Counted from the stretch's first letter, positions 21,216 through 33,906 are shown. The stretch: 64,000 bases of DNA from Bombyx mori (GCF_030269925.1 NC_085119.1:15163001-15227000), one strand, 5' to 3'. The notes: generated from the sequence alone by a model not told the origin. Numbers and translations are program-made.

Positions 21216-22494
21216 AATAAAAAATCCAATTTTTGTCCTCTGCTTATTGAGAAATGTTACATTTTAAATGTCCATTGAACCAACACACAGTTTTCAAGGC
21301 ACACTGCCTACTTATTGGTATCTGAGTAGTTATTAATTATCTCACAACCAATTATAGTTCTTAACGTGAATCCATTAGGGAGTATTATCCTGAAATATTA
21401 GAAGTATTAACTACATTTTCTCGTTACGACACGGACGCCAATTCATCTGGGGCTCAACAAAATCCAAGTAACACGATATTATTCTAAGAGATGTTTCATT
21501 GTATGAGTTATGCTGATAAAATGATATCTAGCGTGCTTTTGGTAAGTTTTTATGAAAGGATCCAACATATCACAGATGATTACCTCTTGAAATTAAGTAA
21601 TGCAAGTGATACAGCCATAGTGCAAGCAAAACATATACAATCGAGAACCAAACAGAATAGAAAAGCAAGAGACAAAGCGAACTACACATACAAAGTAAAG
21701 TAAGAGCATTTGGTTGCCAACTACCGCGAATGCAAACACGGGCTAAAGGTGAAGACGAGAAAAATACGCTCAGAAACAAAATGACTTACAAACTCTTTCG
21801 CGATTCCAACTATAAGCTGAGCACTATAAGACCTATACTGGCTTGTGATTTAGAATGTTGCTCATGCAATGCGAATCGTGATATGCTAAAGCCAAGTAAA
21901 TAAATTGGAAGCGACAAAGGAGAGGTAAGCGCCCAAAACGTTGTTTAAGAGAATACAACTGTTACAAATTTTGTATAAAAATATAGCCCTAAGTTTTGTG
22001 CTGAAGAGTCTCAATAATATTGAAGGTGTAAAATAATTTTAATAATTTCTTTGTTACTGAGATTTTTGTCAAGATCCGATTGTTATTCCAATTATAATAG
22101 CAAATATAAAAGTCAATGTCCAAATGAAGGTAAGTGGAAACCATCCAATACATATCAAAAATACTACAGACACGACCAATCTCCCCACAGAGGAGTTTAA
22201 ACGCTATTTGAAGATGGACATATACAAAATAATTACTATGCTTGCTTTGGTTTTAAGAGAGTGGGTAAACATTTTTACTAGCCTACACTCACAGATATTC
22301 ATATATCTGCCGACTTCATATTTTGTTATAAGGTTTAACAAATATTGGTAAAAGGCTGCCAACTTGTGAATATATTTTTAATTATAGATCAGGATTAGGC
22401 CAGGCGCAGACGGTCGCATTTGGTTGTGGGTTCTTGAACTCGTCAGCACAGAAACGTTTTTTAATTAACAAACTGACATGGGGCCAACCTTATG
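21216..22494. other. No gene recognised
   Basis: About 1.3 kb of unique-looking DNA. Open frames such as 21491-21703 and 22124-22351 show neither splice-site support nor a recognisable domain. Confidence 0.45.
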
Positions 22495-22562
22495 GTAGGT
22501 GGTTACAGTCGCCCATGGACTTCAGCAATGCTAAGGGCAAGAACCAAGGCATTGCCTACTAA
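22495..22562 (-). repeat. CR1/Jockey-like LINE 3' fragment, diverged
   Basis: Matches GGTGGTTACAGTCGCCCATG, CAGCAATGC and GCCTAC of the LINE 3' UTR. Confidence 0.6.
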
Positions 22563-22842
22563 TCAAAGATTATAAAGATGATAAATAAAGAACCAAATAA
22601 AATACAAATTTCAAACCAATTAAACCAAATAAAATACAAAATTAATTGATTTTTATTGTTCAAAAATGTCACGCCTCGTAATAAATCCAGTTTCGAACCC
22701 ACGGTCTCTTGCATAAAAGACGTGTATATTAACAGTAACTGTACCACGAACATGTTTGTTCATTTTCACGTATACATTTAATTTGTGTGTGTACGAGTAT
22801 TACGAGTATAATACATTTTCTTAAGCCTATCCATGGGTATCC

Positions 22843-23203
22843 AGCCATTCCCGATCCTGCGGACAGAATGGAAAGCAGTCGACGTCGCCCAAAACACGTC
22901 ATCTCGGATCCTCCCGATCCACTAACGGTGCTTTTAGGTACTTCAAGCACCGGTCACCGTTCTCGTCGAACCCGTCGCAAGCGACGAGTAAATTAACTCT
23001 CAGACACAGCCCACTGAGTTTCTCGCCGGATCTTCTCAGTGGGTCGCGTTTCCGATCCGGTGGTACATTCTGCGAAGCACGACTCTTGCTAGGGTTCGTG
23101 TTAGCATCGTCGTCAGGTTCGAGCCCCGTGTGCTCTCGCCTACTAGTTACGGTTACGCTGGAATAGCCTCTCTAGGCTACCAGCTTAGGTAGGAAAAAAA
23201 AAA
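22843..23203 (+). repeat. Interspersed repeat A
   Basis: The longest copy in the window of a repeat with the blocks ACGTCGCCCAAAACACGTCA, GGATCTTCTCAGTGGGTCGC and CAGGTTCGAGCCCC, and a TAGGTAGGAAAAAAA tail. Related copies lie at 4700, 27698 (minus), 42590 (minus), 55285 (minus) and 62850 (minus). The poly-A end suggests the 3' end of a LINE I cannot name. Confidence 0.75.
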
Positions 23204-23654
23204 GGGTATCCAGCACCTATCATCATTCTATCTCTACAAAAATTAGCCTTTATTCTACGAGTAATTCTGTTAAAGCTCAACCTAATCTGATAAATTGGGC
23301 AGCGGTATTTAGGTTATGGTCTCTAAGCTCCGGTATTTACTGAACATAAAGGATACCACGAGATCGTGATGTTCATATATAATGTCAAATCATTAATAAT
23401 ATTTCGATCATGTTTTAAATTAAGGCTTGTAAAATGAAGATTTAAGGGTCAATATTGCATAATATTTTGTGCCAAAGATGTAAAATTATTATGTGGTAAT
23501 TAAGGGTCCTTATTCTAAACACACCATTTTTACTGTTTATCATCATCATTATCGCGTCAACTATGGAATTATCATCTTCTTCTGCTCGTTTCTATGAGCA
23601 CTGGTAACATCACCGGAGATAAGCATAATAAATACAAACGACACTGGTTTTTTC
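23204..23654. other. No gene recognised
   Basis: AT-rich DNA. A faint Bm1-like trace (GGCAGCGGTATTTAGG, GGTCTCTAAGCTCC) lies near 23300-23370. Confidence 0.4.
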
Positions 23655-23922
23655 TTTTTTTATTGCTTAGATGGGTGGACGAGCTCACAGCCCACCCGGC
23701 GTTAAGTGGTTACTGGAGCCCATAGACATCTACAACGTAAATGGGCCACCCACCTTGAGATATAAGTTCTAAGGTCTCAAGTATAGCGTTAGAACGGCTG
23801 CCCCACCCTTCAAACCGAAACGCATTACTGCTTTACGGCAGAAATAGGCAGGTTGGCGGTCCCTACCTGCGCGGACTCGCAAGACGTCCTACGACCAGTA
23901 AACAAGACGTCCTACCACCAGT
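23655..23922 (-). mobile_element. Bm1 SINE, tail half
   Basis: Minus-strand copy. Its inner end carries a short duplication of the AAGACGTCCTAC-ACCAGTAA block. Confidence 0.87.
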
Positions 23923-24354
23923 AATATAAAATAATAGTCCATATATTGTAAAACATTACATTTCAGAGAGTTTATGAAGTATCAGGAAATTTAAGACACC
24001 AGTTTTTTTTGTCTGAGCATAGATTTTTTTTTACGAATACATTGGATATTACGTGGCGTCTAAGAGAAAGCCTAATGAAAAGACGCACATAGGTACCTAC
24101 GTATTCGAATTTCTTTCCCAGAGTTTTGGAAGTGCTGAAAGAAATCTAGATTCTAGTTCCCAGAAGCCTACGAAATTTCCGTGCTACGAATCGAACACCG
24201 GTGACCTCAATCTGGTGACGTGGAACGGCTCACCGCAACACGCGGCATCGGGTTTTCCGGACCGGGAAATGTTTACCTGCTTTATATTCCTATACATAAA
24301 TAGAATTGTTAGATATTTGTACAATAGCAATGCTTCATACGGGCAAAGTTTTTT

Positions 24355-24548
24355 TATTTTTTTTATTGCTTATATGGGTGGACGAGCTCACAGCCCACCT
24401 GGTGTTAAGTGGTTACTGGAGCCCATAGACATCTACAAAGTAAATGCGCCACCCACCTTGAGGTATAAGTTCTAAGATCTCAGTATAGTCACAACGGCTG
24501 CCCCACCCTTCAAACCGTACGGACTCACAAGAAGTCCTACCACCAATA
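24355..24548 (-). mobile_element. Bm1 SINE, tail half with deletion
   Basis: Minus-strand copy that loses about 50 bp between CTTCAAACCG and TACGGACTCACAAG. Confidence 0.85.
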
Positions 24549-25829
24549 AAAATACGGAGAAAGTTAAAATAGTTTCAGATAGCTAAGACAGCTGAATTTT
24601 TTGGTACAAACGCGAGAAGCGAAGTTTTGTGCTTTTGTTTTGTTTTGTTTTTTTCATTCACTATGCTTTAGGTTTATAACTCTAATAATGGTGATTCCTT
24701 TTTCTAAGTAACTAACTGTAGCCTTATCGCTTACTTACCTGCTGGTCAGATCTGGTAAAGATTGCTCACTGTTTATTACAATTACTATTAAATTAAGGCT
24801 AATCCATCCATCAAAAAATAGCGTTTAGTACGTTAAAAGAAGTCCCTTTTCCGATCCCTTAGTTACAATATCTTCACCAATATTACAGATAAGCGTGTAA
24901 TCTTTCGAAATCCCACCGAGATTGGCACAAAACTACAACTATATCGCAATCGCAGCGAAGCTCCAAGTATTCCAAGGAAATGGATATTATACGTTCGCAT
25001 TATGTTTCCAGGCTACCTTTTGTGGGACCAATGAAATTAGATTGGATTGCATTAGGGCCTCGTTACTTTTAAGTGAGTAACAACTGCTAATGGATTATTG
25101 TTAGTGCGATTATTGGTGGCGGATAATATGGCAGGTTTCATTAACACCAAACAGCCTACGATGGATCCAGGGGTACAAATACACAATAAAACCAAGTACC
25201 ATGAATAGCAAATAGAAAGAATTTAACCTCGACCATAAATCGATTCTGCATCCCTTGGTACTGCAGCGAAGATCATTAACCACTAGACAAAGAGGTGATC
25301 AACAACATAATTAATTTCAATAAATTATATTTGTCGCAGCCTACCCACGCCAGTTTCATTCTGAAGCCGAATGGCGCGTGTCAGGAATGATATTTCTATC
25401 GTCCGATAACACTGTGGTTCTTGGTAATAGATCAAAATCTACAGATCTTTAAATCTACAGATCAGAATCGTGTCTACAGTCTTGATGACACACGAAGAAA
25501 AAATAGTACCCGCATTTCCAATTACATGTACGTCAACCGTTCATTATAATTCTTGAAACAGTACCGAATTAGAATCTCTCATTTTAGCCAACCGTTTAAT
25601 AAACCTTGTAGAGACTTATCCAAAAAATATTCGAAAAGTGAACGATTGCAAAACTTCACCGCAACGTTATGAGGACTGATAAGGTACGCTTAAAGGAACG
25701 AGAGGGGGACCCGAGATTCCCTTGAATGGTCAATAAAGTGTACCCCTTCTTTATTAGATTTCAGAATATGACAAAGAAGTTTTCCGACCTGAACGTTCAT
25801 TTTGTAGAATTGAATTTATCTTTGGTTTT
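24549..25829. other. No gene recognised
   Basis: About 1.3 kb with no recognised repeat or convincing coding frame. Confidence 0.45.
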
Positions 25830-26062
25830 TTTTTTATTGCTTTCATAGGCGGACGAGCTTGCGACACACCTGGCGTTAAATGGTTACTGTGGCTCATAGA
25901 CATCAACAACGTCATTGTCGCCACCCGGGCTCACAACACGCTCTACCACTAAATAATTACCCGAAATATAATTTTTGTGGGGTTGATTTATATTACACAA
26001 TGTTATTCCTTCATGGCGGGTGTATTTCGTGAACATTTGTTAAGTACATATTTCCCTAGAAA
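25830..26062 (-). mobile_element. Old Bm1 SINE with large internal deletion
   Basis: Tail (GCTTTCATAGGCGGACGAGC), a gap over the middle of the body, then the TTACACAATGTTATTCCTTC segment. Heavily diverged. Confidence 0.7.
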
Positions 26063-26121
26063 CTTTTTGTACTACATTTACTACTACTACTACATTTATT
26101 CCTTACTACATTTATTCCTTT

Positions 26122-26224
26122 TACTGGTGGTAGGACCTCTTGTGAGTCCGCACGGGTAGGTACCACCACCCTGCCTATTTCTGCCGTGAAGCAGTAATGT
26201 GTTTCGGTTTGAAGGGTGGGGCAC
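26122..26224 (+). mobile_element. Bm1 SINE internal fragment
   Basis: Runs from ACTGGTGGTAGGACC to GTTTGAAGGGTGGGGCA only. The flanks are a TTACTACTAC-type simple sequence and repeat-A-like DNA (26265-26340, ending TTAGGTAAGAAAAAGAAAA). Confidence 0.82.
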
Positions 26225-26513
26225 GATTTACTATTCTCGCACAACATTCTCAGATTAGGTTATGATAGGTTAGCTCATCTATTCGCCCTGTCACGCTGGC
26301 ATAACCCACTAGTTTGCCAGCTTAGGTAAGAAAAAGAAAACGCACAACACATTTCAGCTCGAGCATCCGAACGGAGTGGACCTCACTGATGGGGCCAGTC
26401 CCTCCGTCGTGTATGTATGTATAATATATAGACATTGAACCTTTTGTCCAATTTAGAAATTGAAACGATGTCAATACAATCAAGTGTACTGGGAGTTTGG
26501 AATGCGTAAAATA

Positions 26514-26762
26514 TTGGTGGTAGGACCTCTTGGGAGTCCGCAGGGGTAGGTACCACCACCCGCCTATTTCCGCCGTGAAGCAGTAATGCGTTTCAGTTCG
26601 AAGGGTGGGGGTAGCCGTTGTAACTATACTGAGACCTTAGAACTTATATCTCGAGATGGGTGGCGCATTTACGTTGTAGATGTCTATGGGCTCCAGTAAA
26701 CACTTAACACCAGGTGGGCTGTGAGCTCGTCCATTCATCAAAGCAATAAAAATAAAAATAAA
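26514..26762 (+). mobile_element. Bm1 SINE, tail half
   Basis: Begins at GGTGGTAGGACCTC and ends CAATAAAAATAAAAAT, lightly diverged. Confidence 0.87.
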
Positions 26763-26790
26763 ATTATTATGTACATATCTATCTTCTATC

Positions 26791-26872
26791 TTTCAATCCA
26801 CAGACGTCCACTGCTGGACATATAGGCCACCCCCAAGCCTCGCCGCAACTTTCCTTCCTATGTCTAAGATTA
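26791..26872 (+). repeat. LINE-derived fragment
   Basis: Carries the CCACAGACGTCCACTGCTGG / CATATAGGCCACCCCCAAG motif that recurs across lepidopteran genomes as part of a LINE 3' region (recalled, not checked). Confidence 0.5.
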
Positions 26873-27697
26873 TGTACATATGCCTAAGCTATTCAGATTA
26901 CACGATTGTTTGCGTTTTGATTTGAGACAATGTATCCTAAAAGTGGTTCAAGTTATGGTAGTACTTGTCCTTATTATAATTCCATGTAACATCAAACATT
27001 TGCATTTCAGCCGGTTATTTTCAGACTTATTGATATTTATTTTGAAGATACGTTAGATAGGGTGAGTTTTAGGACTATCCAACTATCAGTAATGACAAAA
27101 TTTTGAAAGATGTCATAAAAAAAAGATGTAATAAATTTAACTTAAGTAATGAATATAAAAAAAAAACACATAACTCATAGTACTGGAGAATGAGATATGC
27201 GGGCAATCTTCTTTATGCCATTAAGGGCTTCCGTATTAATTTCAAAGATCCGCATGAATGATTCATTTCATTTCATAATGGCTGCCAAGACTTGTCACGC
27301 ATCATTTTTAATTAAGAATACTGTGACCACAAAACTACAGGGAATTGTAGGCGTTGCCTATCACCGTCTCTCTGACTTTAAACCGTTTTGTGTTCATAGT
27401 TCATTAAAGTTCATGCAATCACGTTAAATATATAAATTCTATTATTTTTTCACTCCTGAGCTTATGGCTCACCTAGTGTTAAGACGCTGCCGGCTTTCGA
27501 ACAGTCCTTCAGTGTTCAACATCACAACCTGAATGACACCACTAACCTTGACACATCGGGCGTATTTACAGGTATTGAAATCCTGCACGTATCGCTACTA
27601 CCATTCTATCTATTTGGATTGAAGTATGAGACAGCCATTATAAAATACAAATGAGAGCATGACCACATGGCTCAATGGACCAATGGCTCTTTTTTTC
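26873..27697. other. No gene recognised
   Basis: Includes a 76-codon plus frame (27197-27427) without domains or splice signals, and a faint Bm1-like tail trace near 27445-27490. Confidence 0.4.
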
Positions 27698-27965
27698 TTT
27701 TTCTGACCTAAGCTGACGGTATTGAGAGACCATATCAGCATCACTGGGTGAGTAGGTGAGTTCACAGGGCTCAGACGTTGTTGCTAACACGAACCATAGC
27801 TAGAGCCGTGCTTCGCAGAATCTACCACCGAATCGGAAACGCGACCCACTGAGAAGATCCGGCGAGAAACTCAGTGGGCTGTCTGTGGGCTAATTTACTC
27901 GCCGAGCCCTTCGTAGCCAGCGACGGGTTCGACGAGAGCGATGACCGGTAGCCTTGGCGTTCACA
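27698..27965 (-). repeat. Interspersed repeat A
   Basis: Reverse-complement relative of 22843-23203, including GACCCACTGAGAAGATCCGG. Confidence 0.72.
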
Positions 27966-29696
27966 ATATGAAGTCTATCGGCAACTCACTTAATAGGTCA
28001 CCAGTAAATTTAAGCAAAATTTTCTTCCAAATATAAACGGCAATGTGGTAAATTATTCACTAACAAAACATCGAACCCAACATCCATAAAGTAATAACGT
28101 TATCATCCAACTATTATCCCATTCATAATAAATAAACGTGGCCAACATCGCCGATAATGTCACCGTAGTGCCTCCATGGGGGTTTTATCTTAATTGCCTA
28201 CAGAAAGTCAATATTCTTGAGCTTATTTCACGAGCTCCGAGTTGACTAATCGATGAAAAACAACGAATAATGTACACAAGATTTATTTAAATGGTCTTAG
28301 ATTTTTACAACTCACGTCCTATCAATCTCGCCTTCGTACATACATTTTTTATTATTAAATTAAAAACGTGTTTCTTTGTGTACGATAAAGCACAAATAAA
28401 AAAGATTTATTCTTTAAATATCTAGTTTATTATTTTTGTCTCTCTTTATTAGTGTCGATGTGTGAGGTATGAGCAAATCCGTTGTGAACCGTCATTCCAA
28501 AAACCGAAGTAGGGCGGATCGAATACAAATCACTAAAAAGAAATTATTTATGAAGATAAATAAAGCATAACATAGCACAAAAGCATAACAGTATGACAAA
28601 TGATTTATATAAGAATATTTAGTACAGAGTGTATTAATATCGATTGAGAGCTTAACTGAAAACTATTTTGGTACCGCCAAAAAATATTTGCACTTTTCCT
28701 CAACAAAATCGTCGTAAATAGCACAAAAAAACAAATTTTGAACAGAAAAACTCGCATCTTAATTGAAACAGCCGAAAACACTAGTACTTACCGCATAAGA
28801 ATCAAGCAAGCATCATGAATGGGTAACAAAGCTGACCCTTGTCAAATCCTTTCAATCCACTTGCTAACAACTCTTGACAATTGGATCGACCGCAGAACCC
28901 GAACTGCTGACAAACATTGAAGCAACATGTTGCAGTGTACTGTATTAAATATAAAGCCGTTGTGTTGGTTTATTAATAAGTTCAAATTTACTATTAAGCA
29001 AAGACACTGTGAAATGGATGCTTTTAATTTTGCAAAATAATATAATTTTTCTTTGGGAACTTTTCTAAGGGAGCCCGTGAAGCCAAATGTTTTCGAAATT
29101 ACTTTTTTATTTTATTTATTTATTAGATAATATTAATATTCTTTAGCGAATTTACTAGCTAAGGTATTATCTACCAGTCAACCAGGGGTAATACAGAAAA
29201 AAACGTGGTAGGTGTATTGGTTAATAAATTAATGGAGAAATAGATGCTAGACCATATACCACACTCACTACATTTATTACTAATTAAAGTGAGTGTGGTT
29301 TTGATATTGAATGTTTATTGATTTGAATGTTCATTTGAATGTTTTGAGTCTTCCAACATTGTTTCGAACATTCAATAATTTTTTTAGTAAATACAAAGAT
29401 TAATAATATAGTTTATAATACACATATTTTAAATAACTTTTATAATATACGAGCACCTTTTACATACTATGCCGAAAGAAATACTTTTGTACCCAAATCA
29501 TGTTGTATCAGCACGTATCCTGTTGTATCATATAATAAGTATAAGTATATGGTCTACCTATGAAATTAACTTTTAGCATAAAATAGTTAAGTTAATTTTT
29601 TTACAAATATTTTTTTTAAATCTATGGAGCAAGATAGGCACCCTTGGTATAGATGTGTCTCTGCCATCAAAGTGGTAATTTTTTAATACCTTTATT
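27966..29696. other. No gene recognised; one short inverted repeat
   Basis: About 1.7 kb of AT-rich DNA without a recognised gene. An 11-bp perfect inverted repeat (CCACACTCACT at 29259-29269, complement at 29288-29298) could form a small hairpin. Confidence 0.45.
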
Positions 29697-30630
29697 GACG
29701 AAGTCCAGTTTACAAGTCAACGAACTTTTTAAAGCCATTTTTCACTGCGTCTCGAGTATTGAATATTTCCCTGCCAAAAAGTCCAAACTTTGGAAAGTAG
29801 AAGTCTATCGGCGCGAGATTTGGTGAGTACGGTGGACAGCACAAAAATTCCAACCTTAGCTCTTGTATCTATTTATTTTTAGGAATAAAGGTTTACTGGT
29901 CCTGAATCCTTTCTAGTAACACCAGGATAAGTAGGCGAGAACAGCCTCAGCCAGGAAAGGTGGGATTTGTTAACAGTTGCCCGAGCGCCTTCAAAGGAGA
30001 CCTACCAGCTCAAGGGAACCTTTTTCGTGAATACGTTAACTTACGACCCAATTGAAATTACGAGCCACTAACAAGATCCGGCGAGAAACTCAGTGGGCCT
30101 ATGTGCGACGACTACAATTACCAGGGTCCCAATGCCTACTCCTGAAGCAGCTGCAGGCGTCTAATAAAAGTGTCAGTGGATCGGGCTTGTAGCTTAGACA
30201 CCATCTGTTGTGCCGTATGAGGTTGAGCGTTGTCGTGTAGGAGCAGCGGGGATGAACGATTAACCAAGGCTGGTCGGAGATTCGCGAGTTTCCCTATTAT
30301 CGTGCTCAATACCTCGCAGCACAAACAGTTGGTGCCATTTTGTAAAAACTGTGATGTATTATACCGGCACTACACTACCAAACAGTGACCATTACTTTTT
30401 TAGAGAATACGCTTTCGTTTGAGGCATTTTTTAAGTGCTGAACCGAGGTCTAATCGACATGATGACCGCTTGCGATTATCATAAATAAATTATTTTTCAT
30501 CACAAGTGACAATGCGGTTCAAAATCCATTATTTTCTGTCTCTCTGTTAAACAATGCAAGGCTTACCTTAACGCGTTCGTCGCGCTGGCCATTATTCGGT
30601 TGGTGCAGCACTCTCTTATGGAGTACTTTT
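29697..30630 (-). pseudogene. DD34D mariner transposase pseudogene, truncated and interrupted
   Basis: Minus-strand relics of a mariner transposase in the right order: a first-Asp block (ILNRIVTCDEK, near 30490-30520), the PALVNRSSPLLLHDNAQPH block with the second Asp (around 30210-30290), and a PPYSPNLAPIDFYF block with the third Asp (around 29815-29850). Stops and frameshifts lie between blocks. A segment of repeats (about 29880-30190) is inserted between the second and third Asp blocks. The N-terminal third is missing, cut off where a Bm1 copy begins. The motif wording fits a DD34D (irritans-like) mariner. Confidence 0.75.
29930..30030 (+). repeat. Interspersed repeat P
   Basis: Shares GGTGGGATTTG-TAAC, GCCCGAGCGCCT and GGAGACCTA blocks with 45815-45915 and, inverted, 35868-35975. 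A repeat-A block (GATCCGGCGAGAAACTCAGT) follows at 30075-30095. Both are inside the mariner pseudogene and so are younger than it. Confidence 0.7.
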
Positions 30631-30633
30631 TTA

Positions 30634-30877
30634 TCTTTTTTTTTAATGCTTATATGGGTGGATGAGCTCACAACCCACCTGGTGTTAAGTGGTTAATGGA
30701 GCCCATAGGCATCTACAATGTAAATGCGTCACCCACCTTGAGATATAAGTTCTAAGGTCTCAGTATAGTTACAACGTAACGTAACTTAGTTACAACGTAG
30801 TAACAGTATAATTACAGAAATAGACGGGGTGGTGGTACCTACCCGTGCGGACTCACAAGAGGTCCTACCACCAGTGA
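30634..30877 (-). mobile_element. Bm1 SINE, tail half
   Basis: Minus-strand copy inserted at the broken end of the mariner pseudogene. A short local reduplication (GTTACAACGTA repeated) disrupts its middle. Confidence 0.87.
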
Positions 30878-30923
30878 ATCTTTTACAATATTGTTTTCAT
30901 GCTAACGATGAAAACTACTGCTA

Positions 30924-32202
30924 CTAGGCTGCACTAAAAGTATCGGGAATGGAATATTTCCACTGTTCCTGTCATATTAAAATCTTTTTAATTGAAAACT
31001 CTTTGGTTTTAAAAATCGAATACCATTTATTTATTTAAAAAAAGATTCTCGGTCTTGTCACGAGGTTTTGTCAAACTTGTATAGTCGTTGAGAAAATGGA
31101 ATTGACTCGAGAAAATTCAAGAGCGATGATTTATTATGACTTTCGAAGTGGTTTAACACAAAAACAGTGTGTTGACCGGATAATTTCTGCATTTGGTGAT
31201 GAAGCCCCATCCAAAACCACAATTTATCGCTGGTTTGCTGAGTTTCAACGTGGACGTGTCAAGCTCAGTGATGATCCCCGTCAAGGTCGTCCAAAAACTG
31301 CAGTCATCCAAGAAAACGTTGATGCTGTGCGTAAGCTGATTGAGGAAGATCGACATCTGACATACCGCGAAATTCAGGCAACTTTAGACATTGGCATGAG
31401 TTAAATACAAATAATCTTGCATGAACAATTAGGTGTAAAAAAGTTGTTTTCTTGATGGATACCGCATTCACTCTGTGAAGAGCAAAAAGCGGCTCGCGTT
31501 ACTTGGTGCGTCAGAACTCTCGAAAGATTCCACGCAGGATCTTCAAATGCTGTATACAACATTGTATCAGGTGACGAATCCTGGATATACGCGTACGAAC
31601 CCGAAACAAAAAACCAGTCATGAGTTTGGGTGTTCGAAAATGAGTTAAAGCCAACAAAAATTGTTCGTTCACGGAGAGTTGCAAAAAAAATGGTGGCCAC
31701 GTTTGTCTCCAAAACCGGCCATGTTACGACTATTCCTCTTGAGGGACAAAGAACGGCTAATGCAGAATGGTATGCTAATATTTGTTTGCCACAGGTCGTT
31801 TCTGAACTACGTAAAGAGAACTGCAACCGCCGCATCATCCTCCATCACGACAATGCGAGTTCTCACACCGCGCACAGAACAAAAGAGTTTTTAGAGCAAG
31901 AAAACATAGAATTATTAGACCATCCGCTATACAGCCCCGACCTAAGCCCTAATGATTTCTATACTTTCCCTAAAATAAAGAATAAATTGCGTGGACAGAG
32001 ATTTTCATCACCTGAAGAAGCTGTGGACGGCCATTTTGGAGACCCCAACTTTCGAATGGAATGGTTGCTTCAATGATTGCTTCCATCGTATGGAAAAATG
32101 TGTAAAATTTCGCGGAGAATACTTCGAAAAGTAATAAATACATTTTTAAATAGTAATGTTGTGTCACTTCGTTAATTCCCGAAATTTTCAGTGCCGCCCT
32201 CG
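30924..32202 (+). mobile_element. DD34D mariner transposon, 1,279 bp, decayed
   Basis: Imperfect terminal repeats of roughly 28 bp: left GGCTGCACTAAAAGTATCGG; right, inverted, GGCGGCACTGAAAATTTCGG. TA flanks both ends (30922-30923 and 32203-32204). The element carries one transposase pseudogene in plus orientation. Confidence 0.9.
31096..32134 (+). pseudogene. DD34D mariner transposase pseudogene
   Basis: Homology spans the full usual length of about 345 codons. The helix-turn-helix region comes first, with the GRPK linker near codon 65. The catalytic region follows: SGDESW (first Asp), LHHDNASSHTAH (second Asp) and YSPDLSPNDFY (third Asp, 34 residues after the second). The frame is broken by three in-frame stops (TAA 31402-31404, TGA 31453-31455, TGA 31621-31623). 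A frameshift near 32035 moves the true C-terminus to the stop at 32132-32134. The two TGA codons sit where Trp is expected, consistent with G-to-A decay. All three catalytic aspartates survive, unlike the DD37D copy. Confidence 0.9.
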
Positions 32203-33521
32203 TAACTCAGCGATTGATTGAATATCTTCAGCTTCTACTATTGCCTTTAACTCTTCGTTGATAACTTTAGTTTCCGGGAAACTACAGAGTTCATTTTTTA
32301 GATCAAAATAATGAGTCGTGTGTTTGTTAATTCCGTACACGTCGTTAGCGTTGTGAGCCGTTTTTGTGGCATTGCTACCGCGACCGAACTCGTATTATCC
32401 ATAATTACTCGCATTTTTATCGTGTTTATTTTGATTAAAATGATACAAATGTAATGAAAACAAAATTCCATCTTTTTAAATTACAAATTACATTATTATA
32501 AAAAGGCAACTACATAAGTAAGATAGATAAAGATATTATAAACCTCACACTTTATTGCTGCTAATTATCAGACTAGCTCAAGGCCCATCTAGTGTTAAAT
32601 GTTTACGAAAATTCGAAATGTCGCCACCCACTTAGCGACTTATTGTTTAAAATATCACATACCTTAAATGAAGAAAAAATCTTGTTTGGTAATCAAATAT
32701 TTCAATGAACGATTTTTTAAAAAATATTAAAATCCAAAAAGCTTTACAGTCGTTGCCACTAAGATTCATCCATTCAATGACAAAACTATTAAAAACTCAT
32801 TTTTAAATGCGATATTCGTGTGAAACTGCTGACACAGCGCCCATAAAAAAAATTCAAATCGCCAACAGTAGTAGTAGTAGCTTCGTAGTAATTCAGAAGA
32901 AGAAGAAGAAGTAAATCTTTATTCGCCAGAAATATAGTTTACAAAATATTGTGGATATAGGACATAGTTTCATATATTTCGCCTGTTTAGGCATGCGAAA
33001 ATTTAACTTATTTTTATATTAATTCTAACACAAACTTTACTAAATCTACCTATTTTTACATTCTATCACTTCTTATTCTAATATTTTATTATGTACAATA
33101 CTTATCATTTAAAAATTCTTGCACACTATAATAAGCCTTATCTATTAGCCATAAATATAATTTTCTTTTAAATTGAGTTAAAGTTAAAGTTAGTTTTGTA
33201 TTTTACTTGTAAACTCTGGGCTACGGATCATTGAAATAATTATACATTTAATTTGTCTTTATCACCCGAGTGTGCGAGTTCGTAAGTAATACAAATGTTT
33301 TGAAGGCAAACAATTCGTAAAGTATTGTAGAGGGTGTTGCTGTGTGCGGAATTTTCTCGAATAAATTATTTTTTTAATATTTTTCTCGGTTTACTCATCT
33401 GCTTACTAAAACGACATTTATGTACAATGTAATTTATATGTGGTGTTTCATTCGCTCGTTTAAGACAATATTGGTGACTTTTTCTGACTTTTAATTATAG
33501 TCAACAACAAAATAACACACT
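32203..33521. other. No gene recognised
   Basis: Contains a worn Bm1 tail trace (about 32548-32640, minus), GTA and AGA triplet runs (32868-32912) and AT-rich unassigned DNA. Confidence 0.45.
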
Positions 33522-33906
33522 CTGTTTTCCAATTACAGCACAAGAGCGCATTATGCGGCATAATGCTCAACGATAATATATACAAAATTTCGATCAATGC
33601 CAACTTAAAGAAAAAACACGTCTTGTCAATTTTCTGTCACTGAGTCGGTATCGTGAGTGATTGCGAGTATCACGCGAGAGCAGTACTTTAGAGAGTGCTC
33701 GATTGTGCGAAGCGTTGCTGTAGTTGGAACATTCAACGTTAAACATTATGCCGCATAATGCGCTCTAGTGCTGTAATTGTAAAACTACCGGTGACAGAAA
33801 ATTTACAAGTGTTTTTTCTTTAAGTTGGCATTGATCGAAATTTTGTTTATATTATCGTTGAGCATTATGCCGCATAATGCGCTCTTGTGCTGTAATTGGA
33901 AAACAG
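33522..33906. mobile_element. Foldback/MITE element with ~117-bp inverted ends
   Basis: The left arm (33522-33640) and right arm (33791-33906) are near-identical inverted repeats that start CTGTTTTCCAATTACAGC. A third, partial copy of the terminal sequence in right-arm orientation sits inside (about 33745-33786). Each terminal copy contains a near-perfect palindrome, GCATTATGC-G-GCATAATGC or its complement. No coding capacity, and I could not see a clear target duplication. Confidence 0.85.

Noticed and set aside
31153..31838. Minus-strand frames over the second mariner
   Set aside because: Antisense shadows of the transposase pseudogene.
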